DNA of 64,000 nucleotides from Micromonospora tarapacensis (GCF_019697375.1 NZ_JAHCDI010000004.1:1537324-1601323), one strand, 5' to 3'; positions 1-9,105 are shown, numbered from the stretch's first letter. Notes: generated by a model from the letters alone, not told the origin. Numbers and translations are program-made.

Positions 1-650
1 TGGACGGGTACGGGTTCCGTGGGTTGGGGCGGGCCCACCGACGGGGTCTGGCAACTGCGCAGTACCGCGGCGAGCACCGGCACCGCCGCCGTGGTCCAAC
101 CGGCGACCGCGGTGTCGAGGTCGCCGAATTCCTCCTCCAGCACCGCCAACCCGCGTACGGGGACGACGGCGCCCAACTCCACCAGCAGTGGCCGTAGCCG
201 GGCGTCGGAGACGAAGCGGTGCTGGGCCCAACCGGCGGTCATCACCGGCACCGCGACCGTGCCCGGACACAGCCCCTCGCGGGGGAGCATGTCGAGGAAG
301 AGCTTCAGCAGGCCGGTGTAGGAACCCTTGAAGGTCGGGCTCACCACCACCAGCAGGCCGGGCCCGCGGACCCGGCCGAGCACCCGTTCCAGCGGCGCGT
401 GCGCGGCGGTGCCGGCGATCAGCCGGGCGGGCAGGTCCGGGCCGAGTTCGGCCAGGTCCACCAGGTGCGGGTCGCCGAGGTGGACGCCGAGGCCGGCGAG
501 CCCGGTGCGCAGCGCGCCGGTGAGGTGTCGGGCGACGGTGAGGGTACGCGAGCCCTTGCGGGGGTTGCCGACCAGGACGGTGGCCGGTACGGACACGGTG
601 TCGGTCGGTTGGCTCGTCCGCTCGGGCGCGTGCTGCCACAGGTCGGTCAC
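1..650 (-). CDS. NADPH-dependent FMN reductase, SsuE/MsuE type (3' end cut by window)
   Basis: Reverse-strand translation from GTG at 650 gives at least 216 residues and runs off the window edge, so the C-terminus is missing. The N-terminal part carries the flavodoxin-like GNPRKGSRT phosphate loop (near residues 28-36), and later VVVSPTFKGSYTGLLK and FLDML, both typical of the NADPH-dependent FMN reductase family. These enzymes supply FMNH2 to two-component flavin monooxygenases. The start overlaps the stop of the upstream monooxygenase gene in a GTGA junction (647-650), so the two are translationally coupled as an ssuD/ssuE-like pair. It is expected to be cytosolic. The family is clear; whether the pair belongs to the biosynthetic cluster or to general sulfonate use is inference. 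Confidence 0.85.
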   Translation of the reverse strand, partial: MTDLWQHAPERTSQPTDTVSVPATVLVGNPRKGSRTLTVARHLTGALRTGLAGLGVHLGDPHLVDLAELGPDLPARLIAGTAAHAPLERVLGRVRGPGLLVVVSPTFKGSYTGLLKLFLDMLPREGLCPGTVAVPVMTAGWAQHRFVSDARLRPLLVELGAVVPVRGLAVLEEEFGDLDTAVAGWTTAAVPVLAAVLRSCQTPSVGPPQPTEPVPV

Positions 651-1759
651 CGGTCTCCTTCCGGTTCGGCCAGCAGCCCGCGGCGGCGCAGGATCGGCAG
701 GACACCCTCACCGAAGGTGTACGCCTCCTCCAGGTGCGGCTGGCCGGAGAGGATCAGGTGGTCCAGTCCGAGGGCGTGGTACTCCTCGATGCGGTCGGCC
801 ACCTCGACATGGTTGCCGACCAGTGCGACGGCGGCACCCGGCCGGACCAGGCCGTAGCCGGCCCACACGTTCGGATACACCTCGAGGTCTCCGGTCCGGC
901 CCTGGTGCAGGGCGGCCATCCGGCGCTGCCCCTCGGATTCGGTCCGGCGGAACCGCTGCTGGGCGGCGGCGATGGTCTCCGGGTGCATGCCCGCCACCAG
1001 CCGGTGCGCGACCTCCCAGGCCTCCTCGGCGGTGTCCCGGCTGATCACGTGGAAGCGGGAGCCGTAGGACAGTTCGCGGCCCTGTGCGTCGGCCCGGTCG
1101 CGGACCTGCTTCACCAGCGCCGCCAGTGGCTCGGGCGGCTCGCCCCAGGCGAGGTAGACGTCGGCGTGGCGGGCGGCCACCTGGTGGGCGGCGGCGGAGG
1201 AGCCGCCGAGGAACACCGGCGGGGTGACCGGATGGCCCCGGGTCAACCGGCCGGCCCGGACCCGGTAGTGGGTCCCGTCGAAGTCGTAGGGCCGGCCCGT
1301 CCAGGCACGGGCGAAGATGTCGAGGAACTCCTCGGCACGGGCGTAGCGCTGGTCGTGGTCGAGCCAGTCGCCGTAGCGCAACTGCTCGTCCGGGTCGCCG
1401 CCGGTGACCACGTTGAGCAGCAGCCGCCCGCCGGAGAGCCGCTGTAGCGTGGCGGCCATCTGCGCCGCCACGGTGGGGGACATCGAACCGGGCCGGACGG
1501 CGACCATGAACTTCAGCCGGCTGGTCCGGCCGGCGAGGGCGGCCGACACCAGCCAGGGGTCCTCACAGAACAGCCCGGTCGGCACCAGGGCGCCGGCGAA
1601 ACCGAAGCGGTCGGCGGCGGCGGCGACCTGAGCCAGGTAGTCGATGTCCGGTTCGCGGCGGATGTTCTGCGCCGGGTCGACGGGCGCGCCCTGCGGGGTC
1701 TTCGCCACCTCACGGCCGTCACCGTGGGACGGAAGGAACCAGTGCAGGTGAAGTGGCAT
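647..1759 (-). CDS. ssuD: LLM-class FMNH2-dependent monooxygenase, alkanesulfonate monooxygenase (SsuD) family
   Basis: 370 residues, the length of SsuD. Family signatures are the N-terminal HWFLPSHGDGRE, ALVPTGLFCEDPWLV, the TSRLKFMVAVRPG strand, the LLNVVTGGDPDEQ loop, and the C-terminal VGLV-type segment followed by SGQPHLEEAY. SsuD uses FMNH2 and O2 to cut C1-C14 alkanesulfonates to sulfite and an aldehyde. The ATG at 1759 has an AGGAAGG ribosome site just upstream. The FMN reductase follows with a 4-nt overlap. In this window of Cys-using NRPS modules a role in sulfur supply is plausible. The residues alone do not exclude a secondary-metabolite oxygenase role. Confidence 0.88.
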   Translation of the reverse strand: MPLHLHWFLPSHGDGREVAKTPQGAPVDPAQNIRREPDIDYLAQVAAAADRFGFAGALVPTGLFCEDPWLVSAALAGRTSRLKFMVAVRPGSMSPTVAAQMAATLQRLSGGRLLLNVVTGGDPDEQLRYGDWLDHDQRYARAEEFLDIFARAWTGRPYDFDGTHYRVRAGRLTRGHPVTPPVFLGGSSAAAHQVAARHADVYLAWGEPPEPLAALVKQVRDRADAQGRELSYGSRFHVISRDTAEEAWEVAHRLVAGMHPETIAAAQQRFRRTESEGQRRMAALHQGRTGDLEVYPNVWAGYGLVRPGAAVALVGNHVEVADRIEEYHALGLDHLILSGQPHLEEAYTFGEGVLPILRRRGLLAEPEGDR

Positions 1760-1934
1760 GTGGACCTTCCTGTCACAGCATCCATCGGCTGAGCGGCTGC
1801 CGTCGTACGGGTGGGGGCACCGTCCGCTCCCTGCGCGCTACCAGGTAGGGCTGGTCGAAGCCTCCCAGCAGCCGGATGCGGTGTCAAGAGTGTGTGACGC
1901 CAGTGTCGTGTTGCTTGACGTTTGTTGGCGTCCG
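1760..1934. other. intergenic gap between flavin monooxygenase and condensation protein
   Basis: This 175-bp gap has no credible gene. It carries the ribosome site and probably the promoter of the monooxygenase gene on the minus strand, and the 3' end of the next minus-strand gene. It could mark the left border of the biosynthetic cluster, because functions change here from sulfonate-type oxidation to NRPS-related proteins; that border is inference. Confidence 0.4.
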
Positions 1935-3268
1935 TCAGAGGTGTCGGACCCTGCCCAGCGGGGCGTTCGGTTCGGCCGCCAGCCGGGCGGCCAGGTCGGC
2001 GTAGCCGGCCAGGAAGGCGGTCGCCTCGGCGCCGGGGTAGGCCGCGGTGCTGTGGTAGAACACCGCGCGCAGGTCTGTCGGGCCGACCGGGGCGACGGCC
2101 AGCTCGAACCGGAACCGGCTGCCGAGCCCGGGTGGCACCAGCAGCTCGAATCCGACGTCGGCCGCCGTCGTCCGGTGGTCCATCTCGGCCATCACGTTGA
2201 ACAGCACGTCGTCGGCGCGCCGCCCGCCGGTCTGCACCACGTCCAGCGGAAGCATCTGGTACGGCAGGTCCTGGTAGGTGAAGGCCCCGATCGCCGCGGC
2301 GTGCGCCTGCCCGACCAGGTCGGCGAAGGTCGCGGCCTGCCCGACCCGGGCCCGCAGCAGCACCATGTTGGCCAGCAGGCCCACGGTCTCGCGCAGCTCG
2401 GGCCGGGACCGGTTGGCGAACATCGAGGCCACCGCGAGGTCGTCCTGGCCGGTGATCCGGTGCAGGTGGTGGTAGAACACGGCCAGCAGCACCGAGAACA
2501 GGGTGGTGCGCTGTGTCCGGGCCAGCGCGCGCAGCCGCGCGACCGCCTCGCGGTCCAGGTCGACCGCGACGTCGGAGGTCGCCGGGCCCTGCCCGGCAAC
2601 GTTCTGGGGCGCCGGATCGGTGCCGCCCGGCTCGCCGGTGGGGAGCCCAGCGCGGGGAGCTGGCTGCCGGCCAGTTGCCGGCGCCAGTACTCCCGGTGCC
2701 GGCGCAGCCCGTCGCCGTCGAGCAGGTCCTGCTGCCAGCGGACGAACGACGCGTACTGCCAGCCGGTGGGGGGCGGTTGCGCGGCCGACCCGGTGGCCCG
2801 GGCGTAGAGCGTGCCCAGGTCGCGGAAGAGGATCCCGGTGGACCACGCGTCGGTGACCAGGTGATGCAGGTTCAGGCAGAGGATGTGCTCGCCCGGCCCG
2901 AGCCGCCACAGCGTCGCCCGGGAGGGCCAGACGGTCGGGTCGATCCCGGTGCGCAGCTCGGCGCGTACCGCCTGGTCCGCGGCACCGGCCGGGTCGGGCG
3001 TCCCGGACAGGTCCACCCGGCGGGCGGCGGCCGGCACCGGTGGGTGCACGACCTGGGCCAGTCGCGCACCCCGGCCGGTGAAGGTGGTACGCAGCGACTC
3101 GTGCCGGTCGGTGAGCGCGGACAGCGCGGCGTCCAGGGCGTCGGCGTCGACCTCGCCGGTGAGCCGACACAGCAGTGGGCAGCTCAACGCGCCGAAGTCG
3201 GTGCGATAGTGCTTGATCATCCAGAGCAGACGCTGGGCCACGGAAGCTGGTGTCTGTCGTATCTCCAC
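1935..3268 (-). CDS. stand-alone NRPS condensation-domain protein (one frameshift in read)
   Basis: A single condensation domain of about 440 residues without A or PCP domains. The catalytic HHxxxD motif is intact as HHLVTDAWS (His135, His136, Asp140 from the GTG). Later blocks FANRSRPELRETVGLLAN and YQDLPYQMLPLD match C-domain cores C4-C5. The frame changes once near 2640, inside a G/C run, and one extra base joins both parts into a normal C domain. I start at GTG 3268: the -10-like TATCGT (3275-3280) ends 6 nt upstream, as in the paralogue at 7801-9105, so the mRNA may be leaderless. The ATG at 3298 is the alternative. Divergent from the di-iron gene. Free C domains can condense an external amine with a carrier-bound acyl group; the partner here is unknown. 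Confidence 0.8.
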
Positions 3269-3330
3269 ACCCGGACGATAGCGCCAATCCGTTGGCATCG
3301 GTCAGCTCACTGGGTATGTTGTGTTGTATG
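3268..3330. promoter_or_regulatory. overlapping divergent promoters, leaderless starts
   Basis: Plus strand: TTGGCA (3292-3297), 17-bp spacer, TATGTT (3315-3320), then 7 nt to ATG 3328. This is a good sigma-70-like promoter whose start point would fall on the ATG itself, and no ribosome site is visible. Minus strand: -10 TATCGT (3275-3280), then 6 nt to GTG 3268, with a poorer -35. The two promoters overlap, so the condensation and di-iron genes probably share control. Confidence 0.6.
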
Positions 3331-4293
3331 AGCTTTGTCGTGCCGGCTCGCGTGAACACCACACTCACCTGGGACTACGAAGCCTCCGACCCCCGGCTCG
3401 TGGCGCTCTACGAACGGGCCAAGTCGTCGCAGTGGCGAGCCTCGGACGTCGACTGGTCGGTGCCCGTGCCGTTCGGCGAGCCGCTGCCCGACGACTCCGC
3501 CTTCGCGATGGCGGCCTTCGCCGACTCGCCACTCGCGGCGCGCGGCCCCCGTGCCTGGGACGCGTTCCGCTGGGAGTTCCAGTCGTGGATGGTCAGCCAG
3601 TTCCTGCACGGCGAGCAGGCCGCCATGATCGTCGCGGCCCGGCTCGTGGAGACGGTGCCGGATCTGGACAGCAAGTTCTACGCCGCCACCCAGGCCGTCG
3701 ACGAGGCCCGGCACGTCGAGGTCTTCTCCCGGTATCTGCGGGAGAAGATCCCCGAGCCGTACGAGGTGTCCCCGCCGCTGCGGGAACTGCTCACCGACAT
3801 CCTGTCCGACTCGCGGTGGGACGTCACCGCGCTCGGCATGCAGATCATGGTCGAGGCGATCGCGATGGCCTCGTTCCGGTTGTCCAACAGCAGCTTCCAC
3901 GACCCACTGATCAAGGAGCTGACCCACCTCGTGGCCCGCGACGAGGCGCGCCACGTCACCTTCGGGGTGCTCTCCCTCAGCGGGCTCTACGACCAGCTCA
4001 CCACGGCCGAGCGGGCGGAGCGGGAGGAACTGGTCCTGGACGCCGCGGCGCTGATCCGGCGACGGTTCCTGCTCGACGACATCTGGCAGCGGCTGGAGGT
4101 GGACCGCGCCGCGGGGGTGGAGTTCGCCACCAACCACGACCTCATGATCAAGTACCGGCAGGCGGTGTTCTCCCGGGTCGCCGTCGCGCTCGGTCAGATC
4201 GGCCTGATGACCGACCAGGTCCGCACCGGCCTGGACAAACTGGGCCTGCTGCAGTTCGCCGGCGAGCGGCTGCGTGCCCGGAAGGGGCGTTGA
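3328..4293 (+). CDS. ferritin-like di-iron oxygenase/oxidase
   Basis: 321 residues with two matched di-iron half-sites. Glu96 is followed after 29 residues by Glu126-Ala-Arg-His129 (DEARHVE), and Glu176 after 29 residues by Glu206-Ala-Arg-His209 (DEARHVT). This E...ExxH / E...ExxH pattern is that of R2-like ferritin-fold carboxylate-bridged di-iron proteins, which activate O2 for desaturation, hydroxylation, N-oxygenation or C-C cleavage. I cannot assign the reaction; AurF-like N-oxygenases and acyl desaturases are the main alternatives. ATG 3328 was chosen because a consensus promoter ends 7 nt before it. The O-methyltransferase follows 1 nt after the stop, so oxidation followed by O-methylation is a reasonable pairing. 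Confidence 0.75.
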   Translation: MSFVVPARVNTTLTWDYEASDPRLVALYERAKSSQWRASDVDWSVPVPFGEPLPDDSAFAMAAFADSPLAARGPRAWDAFRWEFQSWMVSQFLHGEQAAMIVAARLVETVPDLDSKFYAATQAVDEARHVEVFSRYLREKIPEPYEVSPPLRELLTDILSDSRWDVTALGMQIMVEAIAMASFRLSNSSFHDPLIKELTHLVARDEARHVTFGVLSLSGLYDQLTTAERAEREELVLDAAALIRRRFLLDDIWQRLEVDRAAGVEFATNHDLMIKYRQAVFSRVAVALGQIGLMTDQVRTGLDKLGLLQFAGERLRARKGR

Positions 4294-4294
4294 C

Positions 4295-5312
4295 ATGACG
4301 GCCACCCGGCAGCCCCTCGACCTGGCCGCGGTGATGCGGCTCGGCGAGCTCGGCGACCAGATCACCCCCTTCGCGCTGCGCGCCGCGTGCGACCTGCGCA
4401 TCGCCGACCTGCTCGCGGACGGCCCGCGTACGGTGGCGGAGCTGGCCGGTTCGGCCGACGCGCACCCGGTGCACTGCTGCGCCTGCTGCGCGCGCTGGCC
4501 GCCCGGGGCGTGTTCACCGAGGTCGCCGACGCCACGTTCGCCCTCACCCCACTCGCCGAACCGCTGCGGGGCGACCATCCGATGTCCCTGCGGGACAGCT
4601 TCACCCTGCTCGACTCGGACGTGCGGGCGTGGGGCGCGGTCCGGCACACCCTGCGCACCGGGGAACCGGCCTTCCCACACGTGCACGGCCAGGACTACTG
4701 GGCCTATCTGGCCGACCACCCGCAGGAGAGCAGCCGGGTCGACGACTGGATGCGCAGCGTCAACCGGCTGCACCTGCGTACCGTGCTCGGGGCGTACCCG
4801 TGGCGCCGGTTCGGCACCCTGGTCGACGTCGGCGGCGGCACCGGCGGTTTCCTGGCCGGCCTGCTCGCCCGCTTCGCCGCGGTCCGGGGCGTGCTGTTCG
4901 ACCTGCCGCACGTGGTGTCGGGCGCGGCGGAGGTGCTGGCCGCGGCGGGGTGGCCGACCGCTGCGCGGTGGTGCCCGGTGACGCCTTCGACGCGGTGCCC
5001 ACCGGTGGCGACGGATACCTGCTCAAGACCGTGTTGCCCGGGTTCGACGACGACTCCGCCACCCGCATCCTCGGCAACGTCCGGGCCGCCATGCGGCCCG
5101 ACTCCCGGTTGGTGCTGCTGGAGGCCGTGCTGCCGGCCGGCGACGCCTTCGACATGGCGAAGCTGTTCGACGTGCACGCCATGGTGCTCACCGGCGGCGC
5201 GCACCGCAGCGCCGAGCAGACCGGCCGGCTGCTGGAGCGGGTGGGGCTCCGGTTGGCCCAGGTCGTCGGCACGCCCACGCTCACCGTGCTGGAGGCGCTG
5301 CCGGCCGACTGA
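4295..5312 (+). CDS. SAM-dependent O-methyltransferase (two frameshifts in read)
   Basis: About 340 residues when corrected. The N-terminal winged-helix dimerisation part (MRLGELGDQITPFALRAA) is followed by the SAM-binding LVDVGGGTGGFLAGLL motif and VLFDLPHVV, both typical of plant COMT/hydroxyneurosporene-type O-methyltransferases. The C-terminal part continues through KTVLPGFDDDSATRIL and LLEAVLP. The frame shifts near 4480 and again near 4970, each equal to one missing base, and the codon pattern is normal between them. It is coupled to the di-iron gene. A paralogue lies at 30585-31610. The likely substrate is a phenolic or enolic hydroxyl of the pathway product; not identified. Confidence 0.8.
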
Positions 5313-5337
5313 GCCGGCCGACCGGGCCGGCCGGCTC
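5311..5337. terminator. hairpin between convergent genes
   Basis: GAGCCGGCC (5311-5319) and GGCCGGCTC (5329-5337) form a perfect 9-bp stem with a 9-nt loop, starting inside the methyltransferase stop codon and just before the 3' end of the convergent P450 gene. There is no U tract, as is common in actinomycetes. Confidence 0.5.
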
Positions 5338-5348
5338 CGGGCCGGCGG

Positions 5349-6545
5349 TCAGGCGATGCGGACCGGGATCGAGGCGTACGCCCGGAACGGGGTGTCGCGC
5401 TCGCGCACGGTCGGCGCGGCGGGCTCGAGGACGGCGAGCCGGGCCAGCCGGTCGAAGACCACGGCCCCCTCCATCCTGGCCAGGAAGGCACCGAGGCAGA
5501 GGTGGGCACCCCCGCCGAAGGCGAGATGCGGGTTGTCCGCCCGGCCCACGTCCAGCCGGTCGGGACGGGAGAAGCGACGCTCGTCGTGGTTCGCCGCACC
5601 GATCATCAGCACCAGGACCCGGCCCCGGCGCACCGTGCGCCCGCCGATCTCGATCGGTTCGTGGACGTACCGTGCCGTGCCCTGGATCGGCGCGTCCCAG
5701 CGCAGGAACTCGTCGACGGCGGTACCGACCAGCGACCGGTCGGCCCGCAGCCGGTCGAGCTGGTCGGGGTGGCTCAGCAGGGCGGCGGCCCCGGTGCCGA
5801 TCATGTGGACGGTGGTCTCGAAGCCGGCGAAGAACGAGAAGACCGTGTTGTCGACGATCTCGTCGTGGCTGAGGGTGTCCCCCGACTCCTCGGCGTCCAG
5901 CAGCCGGGAGAGCAGGTCGTCGCCCCGGCGGGCGCGGCGCTGGTCGAGCAGGGCGCCGATGTGTTCGCGCAGCCACCGGACGGCCACGTCGGCCTCGGCG
6001 CGGGCGTGTTCGGGGACGACCGCCGTGAAGGCCCGGCCGAGGTTCATCGCGTGGCGGCGCACCTCCTCGGTGGACTCCGGTGGGATGCCCATCAGCCGGC
6101 AGACCACCCGGACCGGTAGCGGGTAGGCCAGCTCGCCGACCAGATCCATCCGTCCGTTCGCCAGGGCCGGCTCGATCAGCTCGTCGACCAGGTCCGCCAC
6201 GTAGGAGCGCAGCTGGCGGACCACCGCGGGGCTGAACGCCCGGCTCATCAGGCGCCGCAACCGGACGTGGTCCGGCGGGTCGCGATAGAGCATGATCCGC
6301 TGGAAGAACGCGCTGGCCGGCCCGTCGCCCACCGACACCTGGTGGTAGCCGTCGGGAAACTCGCTGCCCAGCCGGGGGTCATGCTGCAACGCCGCGACGT
6401 CGGCGAAGCGGGTGACGCCCCAACTGCCCGGTCCGATCCGGCACAGCGGTCCGGCGGCGCGCAGGCGGGCGTACTCGGGGTAGGGATCCTCGACGACGTT
6501 CGGGTCCAGGGCGTCGAACCGTGGTGTCAGGGCCGGTGCGGTCAT
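5349..6545 (-). CDS. cytochrome P450 (first of three)
   Basis: 398 residues. The heme loop is FGGGAHLCLGAFLARME, the I-helix oxygen-activation motif is FAGFETT, and the K-helix has EFLRW. The helical N-terminus starting LDPNVVEDPYPEYARLR is typical of bacterial class I P450s. ATG 6545 is used since it places the N-terminus as in relatives; the reading frame extends 20 codons upstream without support. It would hydroxylate, epoxidise or couple part of the product with electrons from a ferredoxin, for which the 64-residue protein at 48100 is the only candidate here. It sits near a free condensation protein, as does the P450 at 9214-10422. Substrate unknown. Confidence 0.92.
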   Translation of the reverse strand: MTAPALTPRFDALDPNVVEDPYPEYARLRAAGPLCRIGPGSWGVTRFADVAALQHDPRLGSEFPDGYHQVSVGDGPASAFFQRIMLYRDPPDHVRLRRLMSRAFSPAVVRQLRSYVADLVDELIEPALANGRMDLVGELAYPLPVRVVCRLMGIPPESTEEVRRHAMNLGRAFTAVVPEHARAEADVAVRWLREHIGALLDQRRARRGDDLLSRLLDAEESGDTLSHDEIVDNTVFSFFAGFETTVHMIGTGAAALLSHPDQLDRLRADRSLVGTAVDEFLRWDAPIQGTARYVHEPIEIGGRTVRRGRVLVLMIGAANHDERRFSRPDRLDVGRADNPHLAFGGGAHLCLGAFLARMEGAVVFDRLARLAVLEPAAPTVRERDTPFRAYASIPVRIA

Positions 6546-7017
6546 GCATCTAGTGTCTGTCGGGTTGACACCGGACGGCAAGTCACATGCCGACATACCA
6601 CACAACCGTCGGGCCGGGTGGCGCAGTCCGATCCGGGCCGGGTCACGGGTTCCGGCGACTTTTGTCGGATGTTCGGCAACCGGCGCGCAGTTCGATCACG
6701 CGCGGTGATCCCGAGTGTCGGATCGAGGTCGGCCGTGCGGAGCCACGCCGGGCGGTGCTCCGCCGCCCCGGTGCGCGCGGGTGGCGCGTGCCGGGGCGGG
6801 CATGCGCTGCTCATCGCGGATCCGCGGCCGGGGAGGCCGGGCCGCCGGGGGCGGGGCCGGAACTCTTCCTGTTGCGGCACGGAAAGTCACATGCATTGTC
6901 GCCTATCAGAATTACCGACGGAGATAGCACGCGGATGTCACATTATTGAAGCCGATCGGTCATTCCCCTGCCGCGGCGGTCCGCCCTAGGGTGTGACACC
7001 AGCAGGAGGGGGGAATT
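6546..7017. other. 472-bp intergenic region, locally AT-richer, with repeats
   Basis: No convincing gene. It holds the divergent promoters of the P450 and the STAS gene. Next to the P450 start lies GTGTC TGTCGGGTT GACAC (about 6553-6571), a 5-bp inverted repeat with a 9-bp centre. AAGTCACATGC occurs twice (6580-6590 and 6884-6894), with a related ATGTCACAT near 6935. The stretch 6885-6965 is unusually AT-rich for this window. These could be operators; no regulator is known. Confidence 0.45.
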
Positions 7018-7458
7018 GTGTTGCCGATGGTCAAAGCTCGGAGAGTGAGTCGAACCGCCGTCGCGATTTCCGTCAGCGGCAGTGTCGACCGGAGCACCGC
7101 CGGGTATGTCACCCGGGTCGCCGAGTACATGCTGGAACACGTCGACTCGCGCCCGGACCGGGTCGAGTTGGATCTGACCGACGTGACCGGCGTCGACGAG
7201 GTGGGCTTCACGTCCCTGGTCGACGTGGCCGCCGGTGCCACCGCGGCCGGCGCGGCGGTGGTGGTGCGATGCGGCGCCGAGCGGGCCATGCTGGAGCGGC
7301 ACCGCGGTGGACGCGGGGTGGCCTCGGAGCAGATCGGTCGAATGCTGCGCGTGCACTTCAAGTTCCTGGTGCGGCGGCGCATGTCCCGTCCCGCGGTCGC
7401 CGGGGCACGCGTGGTGCGCTGGTGCCCCGGCCCGCTGGCCGGTCGCAGCCGGGGCTGA
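7018..7458 (+). CDS. STAS-domain protein (anti-sigma-factor-antagonist-like)
   Basis: 146 residues. The central region (about residues 10-85) fits a STAS domain: beta strands AVAISVSGSVD and RVELDLTDVTGVDEVGFTSLV, the latter at the place of the conserved loop before the phosphorylatable Ser/Thr. The C-terminal 60 residues are Arg-rich and not recognised. GTG 7018 is preceded by a very strong GGAGGGGGG ribosome site (7005-7013). STAS proteins often bind anti-sigma kinases, so it may be a regulator or a carried-over housekeeping gene. It is the only regulatory-looking gene inside the cluster body. Confidence 0.6.
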   Translation: MLPMVKARRVSRTAVAISVSGSVDRSTAGYVTRVAEYMLEHVDSRPDRVELDLTDVTGVDEVGFTSLVDVAAGATAAGAAVVVRCGAERAMLERHRGGRGVASEQIGRMLRVHFKFLVRRRMSRPAVAGARVVRWCPGPLAGRSRG

Positions 7459-7800
7459 CCGCGACCGGCAGGTGGCGCGGTGGCGCGGGCCGGGTGAGTT
7501 GCCCGAGGCACCCTGTTCGGCCGCGCGAGTCCGGTTCAGCGCACTTAACCCGATTGTCGCCGACATCGCGGCGCTTGCAATTTGCATTATCGCGTGTTGT
7601 TGCACGACGAGCCGAAAGAAATCTGTCTATACGCTGACTGCGTGCGACGTCGATTATTGCGGGCTCAATTAAATCCACGTCCCTTGTCCGCCCTGCTCGG
7701 CATGGCCGTCGTCGGACGGGACGCGATCGAACCCCGCCACCGGATGTCGCCCGCGCCAATCGGCCGACCCTTCCGGCCGCGCCGCCGAGCCCCGGCCCGC
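7459..7800. other. 342-bp intergenic region between convergent genes
   Basis: No credible gene on either strand. Its middle (about 7545-7680) is clearly AT-richer than the surroundings, with runs such as TTGCAATTTGCATTATCG and CAATTAAAT. I see no strong terminator hairpin. The base composition suggests a regulatory or acquired remnant; nothing definite. Confidence 0.35.
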
Positions 7801-9105
7801 TCAGGGCACCCGTACGGCCCGCAGCTCGGCGAGCGGGACGTCGGCGTCGGCGACCGCACGCCGTACCAGGTCGACGTAGCCGCGGACGAAGGCGTCGGCC
7901 CACGCCGGATCGAACTCGGCACGCGAGCACAACAGCAGCACGGAGGTCACGTCGCCCTGCGGCACCACGACGAACTCCAGCGCGAAGCGCCGCCGCTCCA
8001 GCTGGGCCTCCATGTCGTCCAGTTCCTCGCCGGCCATGTCGGTACGGGTCATCAGGCTGCCGATCAGCTGGAACAGCACGTCGTCGGTGCGCCCGGCGCC
8101 ACCGGTCACCGTGTCCGGCGGCAGCAGCTGGTGGGGGAGGTCCTGGTGGCGCATCGCGTCCATCACGGTGGTCCGCGCCTGCCCGATCAGCTCGCTCAGC
8201 GTGGTGTCCGGGGTGAAGCGTTCGCGCAGCAGCACCATGCTGGCGAAGAAGCCCACGGTGTCGCGCACCTGCGGCAGCCCGCGGTTGGCGAACAGCGAGG
8301 CCACGGTGAGGTCGCCGGCGGCGGTCTCGGCGTGCAGCAACGCGTAGAACACCGCGAGGGTGACCGGGAACAACGTGGTGCGGTGCCGGCGGGCGAGCTG
8401 CCGCAGGGCGGCGGTGGTCTCCGCGTCCAGGTAGTGCTCGACCGAGATCCATGGCGGCTCGCCGTCGGGCACCGGGCGCCGGCGGCGGGCGGGCAGCTCC
8501 ACCAACCGCGCGCCGGCGAGCTTGCCCGTCCAGTAGCGGGTGAGCCGTTCCAGACTCGCCCCGGAGAGCTGCTCGGCCTGCCACCGGGCCCAGTGCGCGT
8601 ACTGCCACTGCGGCGCGGGGAGGTCCACCGGCTCGCCGGTCTCACCGGCGTACAGGGCGCGCAGATCCCTGGAGAGCAGGGCGTTGGAGTAGTCGTCGGA
8701 GCAGTAGTGGTGCAGGGTGAGCACGACCAGGTGGTGCTCCGGCCCGAGCCGGACCACCCGGGGGCGCAGCGGCCACACCGAGGCGTCGACTCCGGTGGCC
8801 ACCTCGGTGGCGACGATCCGTCGGGCGGCGGCGGCGGGATCGGCCTCGGCTGACACGTCGGTCACCGGCACCGGCACGGCTCGCGGCTCGTGGATCCGCT
8901 GGCGCAGCCGCCGGCCGCGCGGGTAGGTGGTCCGCAGCGGCTCGTGCCGGGCGGTGAGCGCGGCCACCGCCCGGGTCATGGCCTCGTGGTCGTACGGGCC
9001 GCGAAGGCGCCACAGCACCTGTTCGTTGAGGGCGCTGTCCCGCCCCCGGTAGTGGTCCATGAGTGCCAGCAGGCGTTGACCGACGGAAGCGGGTTCGTCA
9101 CGCAC
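7801..9105 (-). CDS. stand-alone NRPS condensation-domain protein (second copy)
   Basis: 434 residues, full length, no frameshift. The catalytic motif HHYCSDDYS (His132, His133, Asp137) fits HHxxxD. FANRGLPQVRDTVGFFASM and HQDLPHQLLPPD are the same late C-domain blocks as in the paralogue at 1935-3268. There is no A or PCP domain. GTG 9105 lies 6 nt after the -10 TAGGCT (9112-9117), which has TCGACA 17 bp further upstream (9135-9140). The mRNA is probably leaderless. Divergent from the P450 at 9214. It may join a free amine or alcohol to an acyl/aminoacyl-PCP, or recruit the P450. Confidence 0.88.
   Translation of the reverse strand: MRDEPASVGQRLLALMDHYRGRDSALNEQVLWRLRGPYDHEAMTRAVAALTARHEPLRTTYPRGRRLRQRIHEPRAVPVPVTDVSAEADPAAAARRIVATEVATGVDASVWPLRPRVVRLGPEHHLVVLTLHHYCSDDYSNALLSRDLRALYAGETGEPVDLPAPQWQYAHWARWQAEQLSGASLERLTRYWTGKLAGARLVELPARRRRPVPDGEPPWISVEHYLDAETTAALRQLARRHRTTLFPVTLAVFYALLHAETAAGDLTVASLFANRGLPQVRDTVGFFASMVLLRERFTPDTTLSELIGQARTTVMDAMRHQDLPHQLLPPDTVTGGAGRTDDVLFQLIGSLMTRTDMAGEELDDMEAQLERRRFALEFVVVPQGDVTSVLLLCSRAEFDPAWADAFVRGYVDLVRRAVADADVPLAELRAVRVP

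Noticed and set aside
19-1044. Plus-strand ORFs at the left end
   Set aside because: The minus strand encodes a clear FMN reductase and SsuD homologue; the plus frames show no family features.
3307-4911. Minus-strand ORF opposite the di-iron and methyltransferase genes
   Set aside because: Shadow; the plus strand has the di-iron ligand set and a consensus promoter.
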